Below, piece after piece: positions 1 through 8,326 of a stretch of 64,000 nt of DNA; within the stretch, counting starts at the first letter, position 1; each line of letters begins with the position of its first letter. Both the position numbers and the translations under genes were made by a program. The DNA comes from Streptomyces jeddahensis (GTDB taxonomy: Bacteria; Actinomycetota; Actinomycetes; Streptomycetales; Streptomycetaceae), in the NCBI RefSeq assembly GCF_001642995.1, contig NZ_LOHS01000158.1, positions 40,598 to 104,597 of the forward strand. Reading direction: 5' to 3'. A model generated the notes under the pieces. It searched no databases. It had not been told where the DNA came from and saw nothing but the letters and a program-made list of their open reading frames with translations.

Positions 1-140
1 AGCTGCTCGTCGACCACATCCACCTGAGCGACCGAGGCGGGGCAATCGTGACCGACCTCGCCACTCAGTGGCTGGTGGAAGGCCTTAATCGCGCTCCGCA
101 GAGGGATGCAGCCGTACCCATCCCGCCCACGCCGAGGTGA
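1..140 (+). CDS. SGNH/GDSL-type hydrolase, C-terminal fragment (5' end outside window)
   Basis: An open frame enters from the left edge in phase 3 and stops at the TGA at 138-140, giving 45 visible residues. It carries a DHIHLS motif about four residues in, which fits the Asp-x-x-His catalytic pair found near the C-terminus of SGNH/GDSL esterases, followed by a helix ending TQWLVEGL, as is usual after that motif. Such hydrolases often remove acyl or acetyl groups from surface glycans, which would suit the neighbours, but the substrate cannot be told from this piece. Its 3' end overlaps the convergent galE by about 56 bp. The family call rests on one motif and the short tail, so it is moderate. 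Confidence 0.5.
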   Translation, partial: LLVDHIHLSDRGGAIVTDLATQWLVEGLNRAPQRDAAVPIPPTPR

Positions 141-1065
141 TCATGTCCCGTACGTCGTGCTTCGCCTTCCAGCCCAGTTCGGCTGCGATTCGGTCGGCGG
201 AGGCGACGACACGCGCAGGGTCGCCGGGGCGGCGGGGCGTCACGGTCGGCGGGGTGTCGTATCCCGTCACCTCGTTGATCCGGTCGATCATCTCGCGGAC
301 GGAAACGCCCTCACCCCGGCCGATGTTGAGCGTCAGATCCGTGCCGGGGGTGGCGGCGAGGCGGCGGGCCGTGGCCACATGGGCCTCGGCCAGGTCCACC
401 ACGTGGATGTAGTCCCGTACGCACGTGCCGTCCGGCGTCGCGTAGTCCGCGCCGAAGATGCGCGGTGGTGCGCCTTCCGTCAGTTTCTCGAAGACCATCG
501 GGACGAGGTTGAAGACGCCCACGTCGGCCAGTTCGGGTGTCGCGGCGCCTGCCACGTTGAAGTACCGCAGCGACGCCGTCGCGATTCCGTGGGCGCGGCC
601 CACCGCGCGCACCAGCCACTCGCCCGCCAGCTTGGTCTCGCCGTACGGGCTCATCGGCAGGCACGGCGTCTCCTCGGTCACCAGATCCACGTCCGGCATT
701 CCGTACACCGCGGCGGACGAGGAGAACACGAACGACGGGACGGACGCCGCCACCACGGCCTCCAGCAGGACCCGTAGGCCCTCCACGTTCTCGCGGTAGT
801 AACGCAGCGGCTCGCCGACCGACTCGCCTACCTGCTTCTTCGCCGCCAGGTGCACGACGCCGGTGACACCGTGCTCGGCCAGCGCCCGGTCCAGCAGGTC
901 GCGGTCCAGGGTCGAGCCGGTCACGAGGGGTACGCCTTCGGGGACGCGCTCGGCGATTCCGGTGGACAGATCGTCGTAGACCACGGCCCGCTCACCGGCC
1001 TCTGTCATCGCGCGGACGACGTGCGCCCCGATGTAACCGGCCCCGCCGGTGATCAGCCAGGTCAT
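85..1065 (-). CDS. galE: UDP-glucose 4-epimerase
   Basis: Extended short-chain dehydrogenase of 326 residues that interconverts UDP-glucose and UDP-galactose in the cytoplasm. The NAD-binding GGAGYIG motif sits at residues 7-13, a Ser-rich strand precedes the active site, and the catalytic YxxxK pair is Y141/K145 (context SPYGETK). The length is close to the usual 330-340 residues of bacterial GalE, and the frame begins at an ATG at 1065 with no sensible alternative. In this setting it would supply UDP-galactose or a related sugar to the many glycosyltransferases that follow. Other SDR sugar-nucleotide epimerases share these motifs, so substrate specificity is inferred, though the overall sequence is very GalE-like. 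The first 56 bp of its 3' end overlap the hydrolase on the other strand. Confidence 0.9.
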   Translation of the reverse strand: MTWLITGGAGYIGAHVVRAMTEAGERAVVYDDLSTGIAERVPEGVPLVTGSTLDRDLLDRALAEHGVTGVVHLAAKKQVGESVGEPLRYYRENVEGLRVLLEAVVAASVPSFVFSSSAAVYGMPDVDLVTEETPCLPMSPYGETKLAGEWLVRAVGRAHGIATASLRYFNVAGAATPELADVGVFNLVPMVFEKLTEGAPPRIFGADYATPDGTCVRDYIHVVDLAEAHVATARRLAATPGTDLTLNIGRGEGVSVREMIDRINEVTGYDTPPTVTPRRPGDPARVVASADRIAAELGWKAKHDVRDMITSAWAGWVRLHPSAERD

Positions 1066-1176
1066 GGTCGATGGTCACCTGTCCCGTCGTGTCGTTCGCC
1101 GAGGTGTCGTTGGTGCGTAGCTGTGTCGTTCGTACGGAGCCGTGTCATTCGTACGCGGCCGTGTCGTTCGTACGTA

Positions 1177-2817
1177 TCAGTGAACCAGCCTCGCGGCTCT
1201 CCGCCGTGCAACCTGTGCCATCCCCCGCAGCCCCGGCGCCAGCCGCAGCGCCAGGGACCCGGAATGGGTGGCGTACGGCTGGACCAGCAGGATGCCGTGG
1301 CGGCGGCTGGGGAGGACCGAGCGGCGCAGGAGGCCGGGGCCCGCGGTCGCGTGGGCAGTCGTCTCGCGCTGCGTGCCGTCGTGGAAACGGAGCCGCAGAC
1401 GCAGGTCCCACACGCCGGCCCCCAACGCCGGCAGATCCACCAGCGCTTCGGCGGACCAGGAGTCCTCGTCGTCCGGATCGCGGACGAACGAGGCCGTCCG
1501 GCGCAGACCGGCCCTGCCGCACTGCCGGTCCACGAACTCGACGTCGACCGATTCCGGGCCCGCGTCCGCCACCCGTCCGTACAGCTCGTGCAGGCGGAGC
1601 CGCAAACGAGTGGCACGCGCGCGTGGCCGCAGTTCCGCGTCGACCGCCACCGGGAGCACGCGCATCGGCCGGACCAGCAGATGGTCGAGGCTCACCTGCG
1701 GGAGGTCCGGTGACCACACCGGAGTGCCGTCCGCGGCACGCGCATAAGGGGGCAGCAGCCGTGCCGGGCGGGACGCCAGCTCCCTGAGGCGGGGGAGGTC
1801 GCGCGGCGCGTCGGAGGCGAGGACGACGTGGGCGATGACGCGGCCGGGGGCGGCGGCCGGATCGAAGTCGGCCGCGTCGAAGGTCTCCAGGTACGCGCGC
1901 GTGAGGGCCCACCAGGCGCGCCGGTATGCGGGTCCGCGTAGCTCGAGTTCGCGCGCGTACATCCGCAGCGGGTGCTCGAGGGAGTGGGCGCGTGCTGCCC
2001 GCGCCAGCCTCTTCTCGCCCGCGGCCAGCAGGATCTCGACCGCCTGGCGGTGGGCCGCCGTCCGGGCGCGCCAGTTGTCGGCACCCGAGCGGTCGAGGGA
2101 GATCGACAGCTGTGCGGCCGCCCGGCGGACATGCCATACGTACACCGCGTCCGGGATCAGCGCGATGCGCGGTGCGGCCGCGAGCACGTGTGCGCTGAAG
2201 ACGACGTCCTCGTACGGGAAGCGGCCGTCGGGGAAGCGGATCGCGTGCTCGCGCAGGAAGGCGGCGCGGTACAGCTTGCCGACGCAGAGCGCGTCGCGGA
2301 CCAGGGCCGGGCGCCGCTCCGGGCGGGCGACGACCGCGGGCCTGTCGTGGAGCTCGGGCAGCCAGAGCGTCTCGCGGCAGGGGCTTCGTCCGTCGTGGTC
2401 GGGCGGCAGTTCGCGGCGCACGCACAGGCCGGACGCGATATCGGCGCCGTGCGCGACGGCGGCGTTCAGCAGGGCGGTCACCGCGCCGGGCGGCAGTACG
2501 TCGTCGCTGTCGAGGAACATCACGTACGGGGACGTACAGGCGTCGATGCCGTCGTTGCGGGGCGTACCGCAGCCACCGCTGTTGGCGGTGCGGCGGATCA
2601 CCCGCAGATGCGGGTCATCGGCCGCGAGCCGCCGCAGGATGCCACCGCTGCCGTCGGTCGAGCAGTCGTCGACGGCGATCACCTCATGGACGGCGGGCCC
2701 CTGGTCGAGTGCCGAGCGCACCGCGTCCGTCACGTGGGCCGCGTCGTTGTAGCCGATCACGACGACGCATACCTGTGAGGGGGGAGCCTGTGACGGGGGA
2801 GGAGGTGCCAGGTCCAT
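1177..2817 (-). CDS. Glycosyltransferase family 2
   Basis: 546-residue protein with an N-terminal GT-A fold of the family-2 type: a strand VCVVVIGYND from about residue 16, the nucleotide-binding VDDCSTDGSG around 49-58, GTPRNDG at about 84-90 and the DSD metal-binding motif at 103-105. The C-terminal half lacks membrane spans and resembles the long tails of teichoic- or capsule-type transferases. It probably adds a sugar or polyol phosphate to a growing surface polymer on the cytoplasmic side. The ATG at 2817 has no Shine-Dalgarno sequence before it, but the conserved first strand begins soon after, so the start cannot lie far downstream. A leaderless transcript is possible (see 2818-2850). 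It lies between galE and a GT87-type membrane protein on the same strand. Confidence 0.85.
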   Translation of the reverse strand: MDLAPPPPSQAPPSQVCVVVIGYNDAAHVTDAVRSALDQGPAVHEVIAVDDCSTDGSGGILRRLAADDPHLRVIRRTANSGGCGTPRNDGIDACTSPYVMFLDSDDVLPPGAVTALLNAAVAHGADIASGLCVRRELPPDHDGRSPCRETLWLPELHDRPAVVARPERRPALVRDALCVGKLYRAAFLREHAIRFPDGRFPYEDVVFSAHVLAAAPRIALIPDAVYVWHVRRAAAQLSISLDRSGADNWRARTAAHRQAVEILLAAGEKRLARAARAHSLEHPLRMYARELELRGPAYRRAWWALTRAYLETFDAADFDPAAAPGRVIAHVVLASDAPRDLPRLRELASRPARLLPPYARAADGTPVWSPDLPQVSLDHLLVRPMRVLPVAVDAELRPRARATRLRLRLHELYGRVADAGPESVDVEFVDRQCGRAGLRRTASFVRDPDDEDSWSAEALVDLPALGAGVWDLRLRLRFHDGTQRETTAHATAGPGLLRRSVLPSRRHGILLVQPYATHSGSLALRLAPGLRGMAQVARRRAARLVH

Positions 2818-2850
2818 AGGTCGAAATCTTAGATCTTCATAGCATTTATC
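2818..2850 (-). promoter_or_regulatory. Possible leaderless promoter of the GT2 gene
   Basis: Reading the minus strand, an AT-rich patch ends in TAAGAT (complement of 2826-2831) placed 8 nt before the ATG at 2817, and no ribosome-binding site lies between them. That spacing would put the transcription start at or next to the start codon. No convincing -35 box is visible, so this is a weak prediction. Confidence 0.3.
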
Positions 2851-4189
2851 CGATATGGGGCGGAGTGGGGGACGGGGGTCGACTGGATCGCCACAGCCGT
2901 CGGAAGGACAGCACCGCCGCGGCGGTCAGCAGCCCGTTGCGTACGAGCATCACCAGGCAACCCGTCCAGGTGCAGGCCGTGACCTGCGCGTACAGCACGG
3001 GATAGGCGAGTGCGCTCACGGCCGCCGCGGCGGCGAGCAGCGCCGCCACCGGGCGCTGCGTGGTGTGTCGCGAGGTGAGGCAGACCGCGGCCAGTCCGAG
3101 CAGCCACACCATGTACTGCGGGCTGATCACCCGGCTCGTGACCGTGAAGAGCAGGACGGCGCAGAGCGCGGCGTCGTACGGCGTGGCGTCCGTCCATCGG
3201 CGGGCCCGCAGTCGCCACAGCAGGAGCAGGCCGAAGGCCGCCGCGGTGAGCAGCAGCGACACGGCGGCCACCGCGGACACATACGGGCCGGTGAACTCCA
3301 TCGCCCCGAACTGGTACCGCACCTCGCCAGGCCACCCGGCCCGCCGTGCGAGCGCGAGCGCCGTGCCGCCGAGCGACTCGATCTGCACCCCGCGCGCGCC
3401 CTGTTGCCGCAGGAAGGAGAAGGGGTGCTCGAAGGCGAGGGCCAGGACCAGCAGCAGTGCGCCCGCCGAGACGGCCGCCGCCGTCCAGGCCTCCCGTGTG
3501 GTACGCCCGCGCGGCGTGCCCAGCAGCGTCAGTGCGGGCCACACCTTCACGAGTGCTCCCGCGGCGGCGAACGCACCGCACGCGCGCGTGGAGCGCGAAA
3601 GGGCCAGGAGCGCGAACACGCCCAGGGCGGTGGTCTGCACGTCGTACCGGGCGAGCGGGATATGCAGAAGCAGCGGGAGGCCGGCGATCCAGAGGGCGGC
3701 CCCGTGCAGGCGGCGTCCCGGCCGCCTTGCGGCGCGCACCAGCGCGATCGCCACCAGCGCGTCGGCGGCCAGCGTGAGCGCGACGAAGGCGTCGAAGTAC
3801 TCGACATGGGTGAGTGGCGGCAGCGGGGGTGACAGCAGTGCGGGTGACAGCAGCACCGGCCCGGCGCCTGGCGGGTACTGCCACCTCGGGTCGTCCGCCG
3901 GAAAGCCGCCCTGCGTCAGGGTGACGTACCAGCGGAAGTACAGCCCGTGGACCTCGCGGGACACGCTTCCCCGCCCCAACAGGGTCATCTCGTCATGCCG
4001 GAGAAGCCACAGCATCAGCGCGCGTGTCGCGAGCCAGGTGATGGCCAGGCCGACGACCCGCACGACAGGGAGCGAGCGCTTGGCGCGTGCCGGGCTCGGC
4101 TCGGACGGGGTGCCGACGGTCCGGTCTTCGGCCGTGCTGTGGGTGTGGGTGCGGGTGCGTGTTCGGGGGAGGGGAATCGGGCGCGTCAT
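2846..4189 (-). CDS. Polytopic membrane glycosyltransferase, GT87/DUF2029-like
   Basis: 447-residue integral membrane protein with roughly ten hydrophobic spans starting near residue 48. The first extracytoplasmic loop carries VHGLYFRWY and then a YPPGAGPVL stretch, typical of the GT87/DUF2029 family of polyprenyl-phosphate-mannose dependent transferases. Members act on the outer face of the membrane, using a lipid-linked sugar. The N-terminus has a short RTRTRTHTHS run encoded by a GTGCGG/GTGTGG-type repeat and is probably cytoplasmic. The ATG at 4189 lacks a clear ribosome-binding site. The gene is divergent from the GT39-like gene at 4278 and runs toward the GT2 gene at 2817 (28 bp between), so the two may be co-transcribed. 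Confidence 0.75.
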   Translation of the reverse strand: MTRPIPLPRTRTRTHTHSTAEDRTVGTPSEPSPARAKRSLPVVRVVGLAITWLATRALMLWLLRHDEMTLLGRGSVSREVHGLYFRWYVTLTQGGFPADDPRWQYPPGAGPVLLSPALLSPPLPPLTHVEYFDAFVALTLAADALVAIALVRAARRPGRRLHGAALWIAGLPLLLHIPLARYDVQTTALGVFALLALSRSTRACGAFAAAGALVKVWPALTLLGTPRGRTTREAWTAAAVSAGALLLVLALAFEHPFSFLRQQGARGVQIESLGGTALALARRAGWPGEVRYQFGAMEFTGPYVSAVAAVSLLLTAAAFGLLLLWRLRARRWTDATPYDAALCAVLLFTVTSRVISPQYMVWLLGLAAVCLTSRHTTQRPVAALLAAAAAVSALAYPVLYAQVTACTWTGCLVMLVRNGLLTAAAVLSFRRLWRSSRPPSPTPPHIG

Positions 4190-4277
4190 CGCGGGAAGAG
4201 TAAGGCGTTCACCTGCCTACCGCCTGATATGCCGTCAATACCAAGAAAAGGTGAGCTAATAGCACAAAATCTGGACC

Positions 4278-7157
4278 ATGTCTGCACAAGCGACCACGTC
4301 TCGCAAGGAGCTCCCCGACACGCGGCCGTTCCCGGCCCCGCTTCCCGCGCGGCTGGAGCGGCGATGGTGGAGCCGCCGGCCGTCCGTGCAGCCGGAGGGG
4401 CAACGGGCTGAGCGGCCCTCGGCAGGGGAGCCGTCGGTTGCGCGGGCCTCCGGCGGGGAGGCATCGGGTGCGCGGGCCTCGGGTGGGGAGGCCGCTTCGC
4501 TGCCCTCGGGCGGGCAGTCGCCTGGGGAGCGGTCTCCAGGCCAGCGGTCTCAGGGTCGGCAGTCTCCCGGCCGGTGGTCTCCCGGTAGGTCCAAGAGGCG
4601 TACGACCTCCGGGGATGCGGCGCTCACGACGCCCGACGGACAGGTCTCGGCCCCGCAGAAAGCCTCGCAGAAAGCCCCGCAGAGAAAAGAGCCAGGAGCC
4701 GCCGCGCCACAAGCGGCGGCCGCCCCTGGAGCCGCCGCACAACAAGCCTCCGCCCCGCCACAAGCCTCCGCCCCTGTCGCCGCCCCGCCACAAGCGGCCG
4801 TACCGCGAGCCGCCGCGCCACGAGCTGCCGCGCCTCAAGTCACCGCGCCAGAAACCGCCGCCCCGCGAGCCGCCGCACCACAGGCCTCCACCCCGCGCGC
4901 CACCGCGCCACAGACCTCCACCCCGCGAGCCGCCGTGCCGCAGGGCGCCCAAGGCTCCGGCTCACGGGCGGCAGCCGGGCGAACTAAGACCCCACGGGTC
5001 TCTGCCGGGAGGGTCGCCACCCCGGAAGTCACCGCAGGAGGAGCCGACTCCCGCCGTCCAGCCGACTCCCGGCGTCGTCTGCGGCGTCCCGCCGCACGAG
5101 CGTCTCGCGCACGGGCCGACGTGGCGAGCCGCGCCGCCCGCCTCAGCCCCGCCCGCCTCAACGGCGCCGTTCTGAAAGGCGCCAGCGCCGCCGTCCTGAA
5201 CGGCGCCGCGATCCGGCGGCTCGGACTCGTGCTGATCCCGGCCCTCGCCATGTTCGGCGTAGGCCTGTGGGGGCTCGAGCGCGGCACGATGTGGCGCGAC
5301 GAGGCGGTCACCTTCGAGGTCGCCCAGCGCTCGCTGCCGCAGATCTGGCAACTGCTGCACAACGTGGACGCGGTGCACGGCCTGTACTACCTGCTCATGC
5401 ACTTCGTCCTGGGCGGCAATCCGGGCGAGGTGGCCCTGCGACTCCCGTCCGTGTGCGCGGCCGCCGTCACGGCCGGTCTCGTCGCCGCCATCGGTGCCCG
5501 TCTGGCGCGTCCGCGCGTCGGCCTGTGGGCGGGCCTCCTCTACGCGGCCACGCCGATGGCCGGCTACTACGCGCAGGAGGGCCGCTCCTACGCCATGGTC
5601 GCCGCCGGAGCCGCCCTCGCGACACTGATCCTGCTGCACGCGGTACACGCCGCCGCCCACGCGCGCGTGCGCTGGTGGTCCGCCTACGGCGCCGTCGTCG
5701 CGCTCACCGCGCTGCTGCACGAACTCTCGATTCTGCTGCTCCTCGCGCACGCGGTGACGCTGCTCGTCTCCCGGGTGCCGCGGCGCGTCTGGTGCGGCTG
5801 GGGGTGTGCCGCGGCGGCCGCCGTACTGGCTCTGCTGCCGCTGGCGCTGGCCTCGATCGATCAGTCCGGCCAGGTCGCGTGGCTCACCGCGCCCGACGGT
5901 GCCGATGCGGAACATCTGCTGCGCGCCTTCGCAGGCCCCGACCAGCTGGTCCTCGCCGTCCACCTCCTGCTCGCCGCGGTCGCCCTGCGCGCGCCGCTGC
6001 CGCGGGTCGGCGGAGACCGGGCGGTCACGGACGCAGCGCCGACCCGCGGCGGCGCGGCGGCCTCGCGCGTACGCGTACCGTCGGCTCGCGCAGGCGGCAC
6101 GGCCGCACGCACGTCGCCGGCCCGCTACGGCGGCCTGTCGCTGAACGCAGTGGCCGTGCCGCTCGTCCTCCTGCCACCCGCCGTCCTGTTCGCCGTCTCC
6201 CAGTACTGGCCGCTGTACGACGCGCGCTACGTCCTCTTCGCGCTGGCGGGCGCACCCCTGCTCGCCGCCGCAGGAGCGGAGCGGGTCGCGTCGTACGTGG
6301 GCCTTACGGTGAGGACGCGCTCCCGAGCGCACGGCAGGGCCGACTCGCGTGGTCGAGCGAACAGCAGGAGCAGCCGCACCAGTACCGGTGGGAGCAGCCG
6401 GACCAGTACCAGCAGGAGCAGCGCAGCCTCCAGCAGCGTGGCCAGCAGGAGCAGCGGTGCCTCCAGGAACAGCCGCAGGACGGCGACGACTCGAGGCACA
6501 GCCCCCAGAGGCTCAGCGGCCGCCCAAGATAAAACGCCCGCCCGAAACAAAACGGCCGCCCGAGACGAAACGGCCGCCCGACGCCGAGCCGCCGCCCAAG
6601 TCAGGGTCCGCGCCTGCGCAGGCGCCGCCGCCGGTGTTCTCGCCGTGGTCGCCGGCTTCTGCTGGCAGCTGCCGCTGCACCGGCACGACCGGACGGCAGG
6701 GCACCGGCCGGACGATCTGGGGGCCATGGCGGCGGTCGCGGCGCGGCTGCTGAGGCCCGGCGACCCGGTGCTCTTCCTGCCGTCGGCGGGCCGGCGCACC
6801 GCCGAGGCATACCCGAAGGACTTCCAAGGCGCGTACGACGTCGCCCTCAAGGCGCGCGGACGGGACTCGGGCACCCTCTACGGGCTGGAGGAGGGTCCGG
6901 AGGAGCTGTGGCGCCGGCTGGCCATGCTGGACCACGTATGGGTGCTCGCGGAGTCCGCTGCCCTGCGGCCCGCATGGTCCCCGAAGAGCCCCACGGAGCG
7001 GGCCAAACTCGCCGCTCTGCAGCAGGGGTTCGTGCCGCAGGCAGAGTTCGAGCGGCCGTGGGGCGTGCTGCGGCTGTACGTCAGGCGGCCGGCGGAACCG
7101 GTGGGTGCGCAGCCGGGCCCCGTCTATCCGCAGCAGTCGGCGCCCATGGGACCGTAG
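4278..7157 (+). CDS. GT39/PMT-type membrane glycosyltransferase with long Ala/Pro-rich N-terminus
   Basis: 959-residue protein in two halves. Residues 1 to about 310 are low complexity and rich in Ala, Pro, Gln and Arg, with near-repeats such as APRAAAPQ. From about residue 315 a GT-C membrane protein begins: a first span GLVLIPALAMFGVGLWGL, then the conserved acidic loop TMWRDEAVTFEVA near 337, further helices and a YAQEGRSYAM motif, all typical of protein mannosyltransferase/ArnT-like enzymes that use lipid-linked sugars outside the membrane. A second low-complexity insert, Ser/Arg/Ala-rich, lies at about 685-775 between late spans. The C-terminus is soluble. No good ribosome-binding site precedes the ATG at 4278, so an internal start nearer the first span is possible. 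The acceptor is unknown. Confidence 0.75.
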   Translation: MSAQATTSRKELPDTRPFPAPLPARLERRWWSRRPSVQPEGQRAERPSAGEPSVARASGGEASGARASGGEAASLPSGGQSPGERSPGQRSQGRQSPGRWSPGRSKRRTTSGDAALTTPDGQVSAPQKASQKAPQRKEPGAAAPQAAAAPGAAAQQASAPPQASAPVAAPPQAAVPRAAAPRAAAPQVTAPETAAPRAAAPQASTPRATAPQTSTPRAAVPQGAQGSGSRAAAGRTKTPRVSAGRVATPEVTAGGADSRRPADSRRRLRRPAARASRARADVASRAARLSPARLNGAVLKGASAAVLNGAAIRRLGLVLIPALAMFGVGLWGLERGTMWRDEAVTFEVAQRSLPQIWQLLHNVDAVHGLYYLLMHFVLGGNPGEVALRLPSVCAAAVTAGLVAAIGARLARPRVGLWAGLLYAATPMAGYYAQEGRSYAMVAAGAALATLILLHAVHAAAHARVRWWSAYGAVVALTALLHELSILLLLAHAVTLLVSRVPRRVWCGWGCAAAAAVLALLPLALASIDQSGQVAWLTAPDGADAEHLLRAFAGPDQLVLAVHLLLAAVALRAPLPRVGGDRAVTDAAPTRGGAAASRVRVPSARAGGTAARTSPARYGGLSLNAVAVPLVLLPPAVLFAVSQYWPLYDARYVLFALAGAPLLAAAGAERVASYVGLTVRTRSRAHGRADSRGRANSRSSRTSTGGSSRTSTSRSSAASSSVASRSSGASRNSRRTATTRGTAPRGSAAAQDKTPARNKTAARDETAARRRAAAQVRVRACAGAAAGVLAVVAGFCWQLPLHRHDRTAGHRPDDLGAMAAVAARLLRPGDPVLFLPSAGRRTAEAYPKDFQGAYDVALKARGRDSGTLYGLEEGPEELWRRLAMLDHVWVLAESAALRPAWSPKSPTERAKLAALQQGFVPQAEFERPWGVLRLYVRRPAEPVGAQPGPVYPQQSAPMGP

Positions 7158-7195
7158 GACCAGGCGCCCCGCCGTCGTACGTCGTCACGGCATAC

Positions 7196-7235
7196 GGAAA
7201 GGGGCCCCGCGTCGCGTGACGCGGGGCCCCTTTCC
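7196..7235. terminator. Strong bidirectional hairpin terminator
   Basis: A perfect 18-bp inverted repeat (7196-7213 with 7218-7235) closes a 4-nt GCGT loop. It begins GGAAAGGGGCC and ends with the complementary GGCCCCTTTCC. It sits between the convergent GT39-like gene (ends 7157) and ohrR (ends 7266), so it can serve both. Confidence 0.85.
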
Positions 7236-7265
7236 GGACCGGAGCGAGACCACCGACACCGTCAG

Positions 7266-7814
7266 TCACTCGCAGACCGGAACACCCTCCAGCGCCGCCG
7301 CGTCCAGGGCCAGCGTGAGGCGGTCCAGGCGGGCGCGGAGGTCGCGGATCTCGCCGAGGTCGAAACCGGTGGCCGCGGCGATCCGCCGCGGCACCGTCAG
7401 GGCCTGTTCGCGCAGGTCGGCGCCTGCGTCGGTGAGGTGGACACGGACGGACCGCTCGTCCTCGGCGCTGCGCTCGCGCCGTACGAGACCGGCCGCCTCG
7501 AGCCGCTTCAGCAGCGGTGACAGGGTCCCCGAGTCGAGTCGCAGATACTCGCCCAGCCGCTTCACCGGCAGCTCGCCGTGTTCCCACAGGACCAGCATCA
7601 CCAGGTACTGCGGATAGGTGAGCCCCAGTTCCTTGAGGACGACGCGGTAGACGCTGTTGAAGGCCCGCGAGGCGGCGTGCAGGGAGAAGCAGATCTGCCG
7701 GTCCAGAAGGAGCAGGTCCTCGGCGGACACGTCTGACAGTCCTGCCGGGGCCTTCGCCTCGTCGGGCAAGCCCTGCAGAACCCCCTCGGAAGCGGAGATC
7801 GGCGTCTTGGTCAT
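7266..7814 (-). CDS. ohrR: OhrR-type MarR-family peroxide-sensing repressor
   Basis: 182-residue winged-helix regulator. The peroxide-reactive cysteine is C42 in the context LDRQICFSLHAASR, the hallmark of OhrR, and the winged helix follows with TYPQYLVMLVLWEHGEL and LDSGTLSPLLKRLEAAGLV. OhrR dimers repress ohr until organic hydroperoxides oxidise the cysteine. The ATG at 7814 is chosen because an in-frame extension to 7886 would run through the operator and is not OhrR-like. It is divergent from ohr with about 100 bp between, the classic arrangement, and palindromes in that gap match the expected operator. Confidence 0.9.
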   Translation of the reverse strand: MTKTPISASEGVLQGLPDEAKAPAGLSDVSAEDLLLLDRQICFSLHAASRAFNSVYRVVLKELGLTYPQYLVMLVLWEHGELPVKRLGEYLRLDSGTLSPLLKRLEAAGLVRRERSAEDERSVRVHLTDAGADLREQALTVPRRIAAATGFDLGEIRDLRARLDRLTLALDAAALEGVPVCE

Positions 7815-7844
7815 GCACCCAGGATAGTCCACAGCAAGCCATTC

Positions 7845-7870
7845 AGTTGTGCACAACTTAATTGTGTGCT
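7845..7870. promoter_or_regulatory. Predicted OhrR operator between ohrR and ohr
   Basis: Two overlapping dyads are visible: TTGTGCACAA at 7847-7856 is a perfect palindrome, and ACAA-N5-TTGT follows at 7853-7865. This AT-rich patch in G+C-rich DNA resembles known OhrR sites in position and base content and would control both divergent promoters. Confidence 0.6.
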
Positions 7871-7915
7871 GTAGTTGTCCTCGCAACCCAGACAGACAAC
7901 AGAGGGATGGATCTG

Positions 7916-8326
7916 ATGGACGCGCTGTACACCGCCGTCGCCACCGCCAACGGCCGAGAGGGTCGTGCCGTCAGCTCCGACGGCCGGCTGGACCTGCCGC
8001 TGGCCATGCCGCCGGCCCTCGGGGGCAACGGCCAGGGCACCAACCCGGAGCAGCTCTTCGCCGCCGGCTACGCCGCCTGTTTCGCCAGCGCCCTCGGGCT
8101 GGTCGGCCGTCAGGCGAAGGTCGACACGAGCGATGTGTCGGTGACCGCCGAGGTCGGCATCGGCAAGGACGAGACGAGCTTCGCGCTCGCCGTCACCCTG
8201 CGCGTCGAGCTCCCCGAAGCCCTCGCCGGCGAGACGGGCGAACTGCTCGTCAAGCAGGCCCACGAGGTCTGCCCCTACTCCAAGGCGACCCGTGGCAACA
8301 TCCCCGTCGAGCTCGTCGTCGAGTAG
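7916..8326 (+). CDS. ohr: Organic hydroperoxide resistance protein (thiol peroxidase)
   Basis: 136-residue Ohr/OsmC-fold protein that reduces organic hydroperoxides through two conserved cysteines. C55 lies in GYAACFASAL and C119 in HEVCPYSKATRGN, both exact family positions. The length equals that of typical Ohr. The ATG at 7916 is preferred because GAGGG lies 9 nt upstream; an ATG at 7907 in the same frame sits directly on that site. It is divergent from its regulator gene ohrR. Its 3' end overlaps the convergent membrane-protein gene by about 50 bp. It is a housekeeping stress gene rather than part of the glycan pathway. Confidence 0.93.
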   Translation: MDALYTAVATANGREGRAVSSDGRLDLPLAMPPALGGNGQGTNPEQLFAAGYAACFASALGLVGRQAKVDTSDVSVTAEVGIGKDETSFALAVTLRVELPEALAGETGELLVKQAHEVCPYSKATRGNIPVELVVE

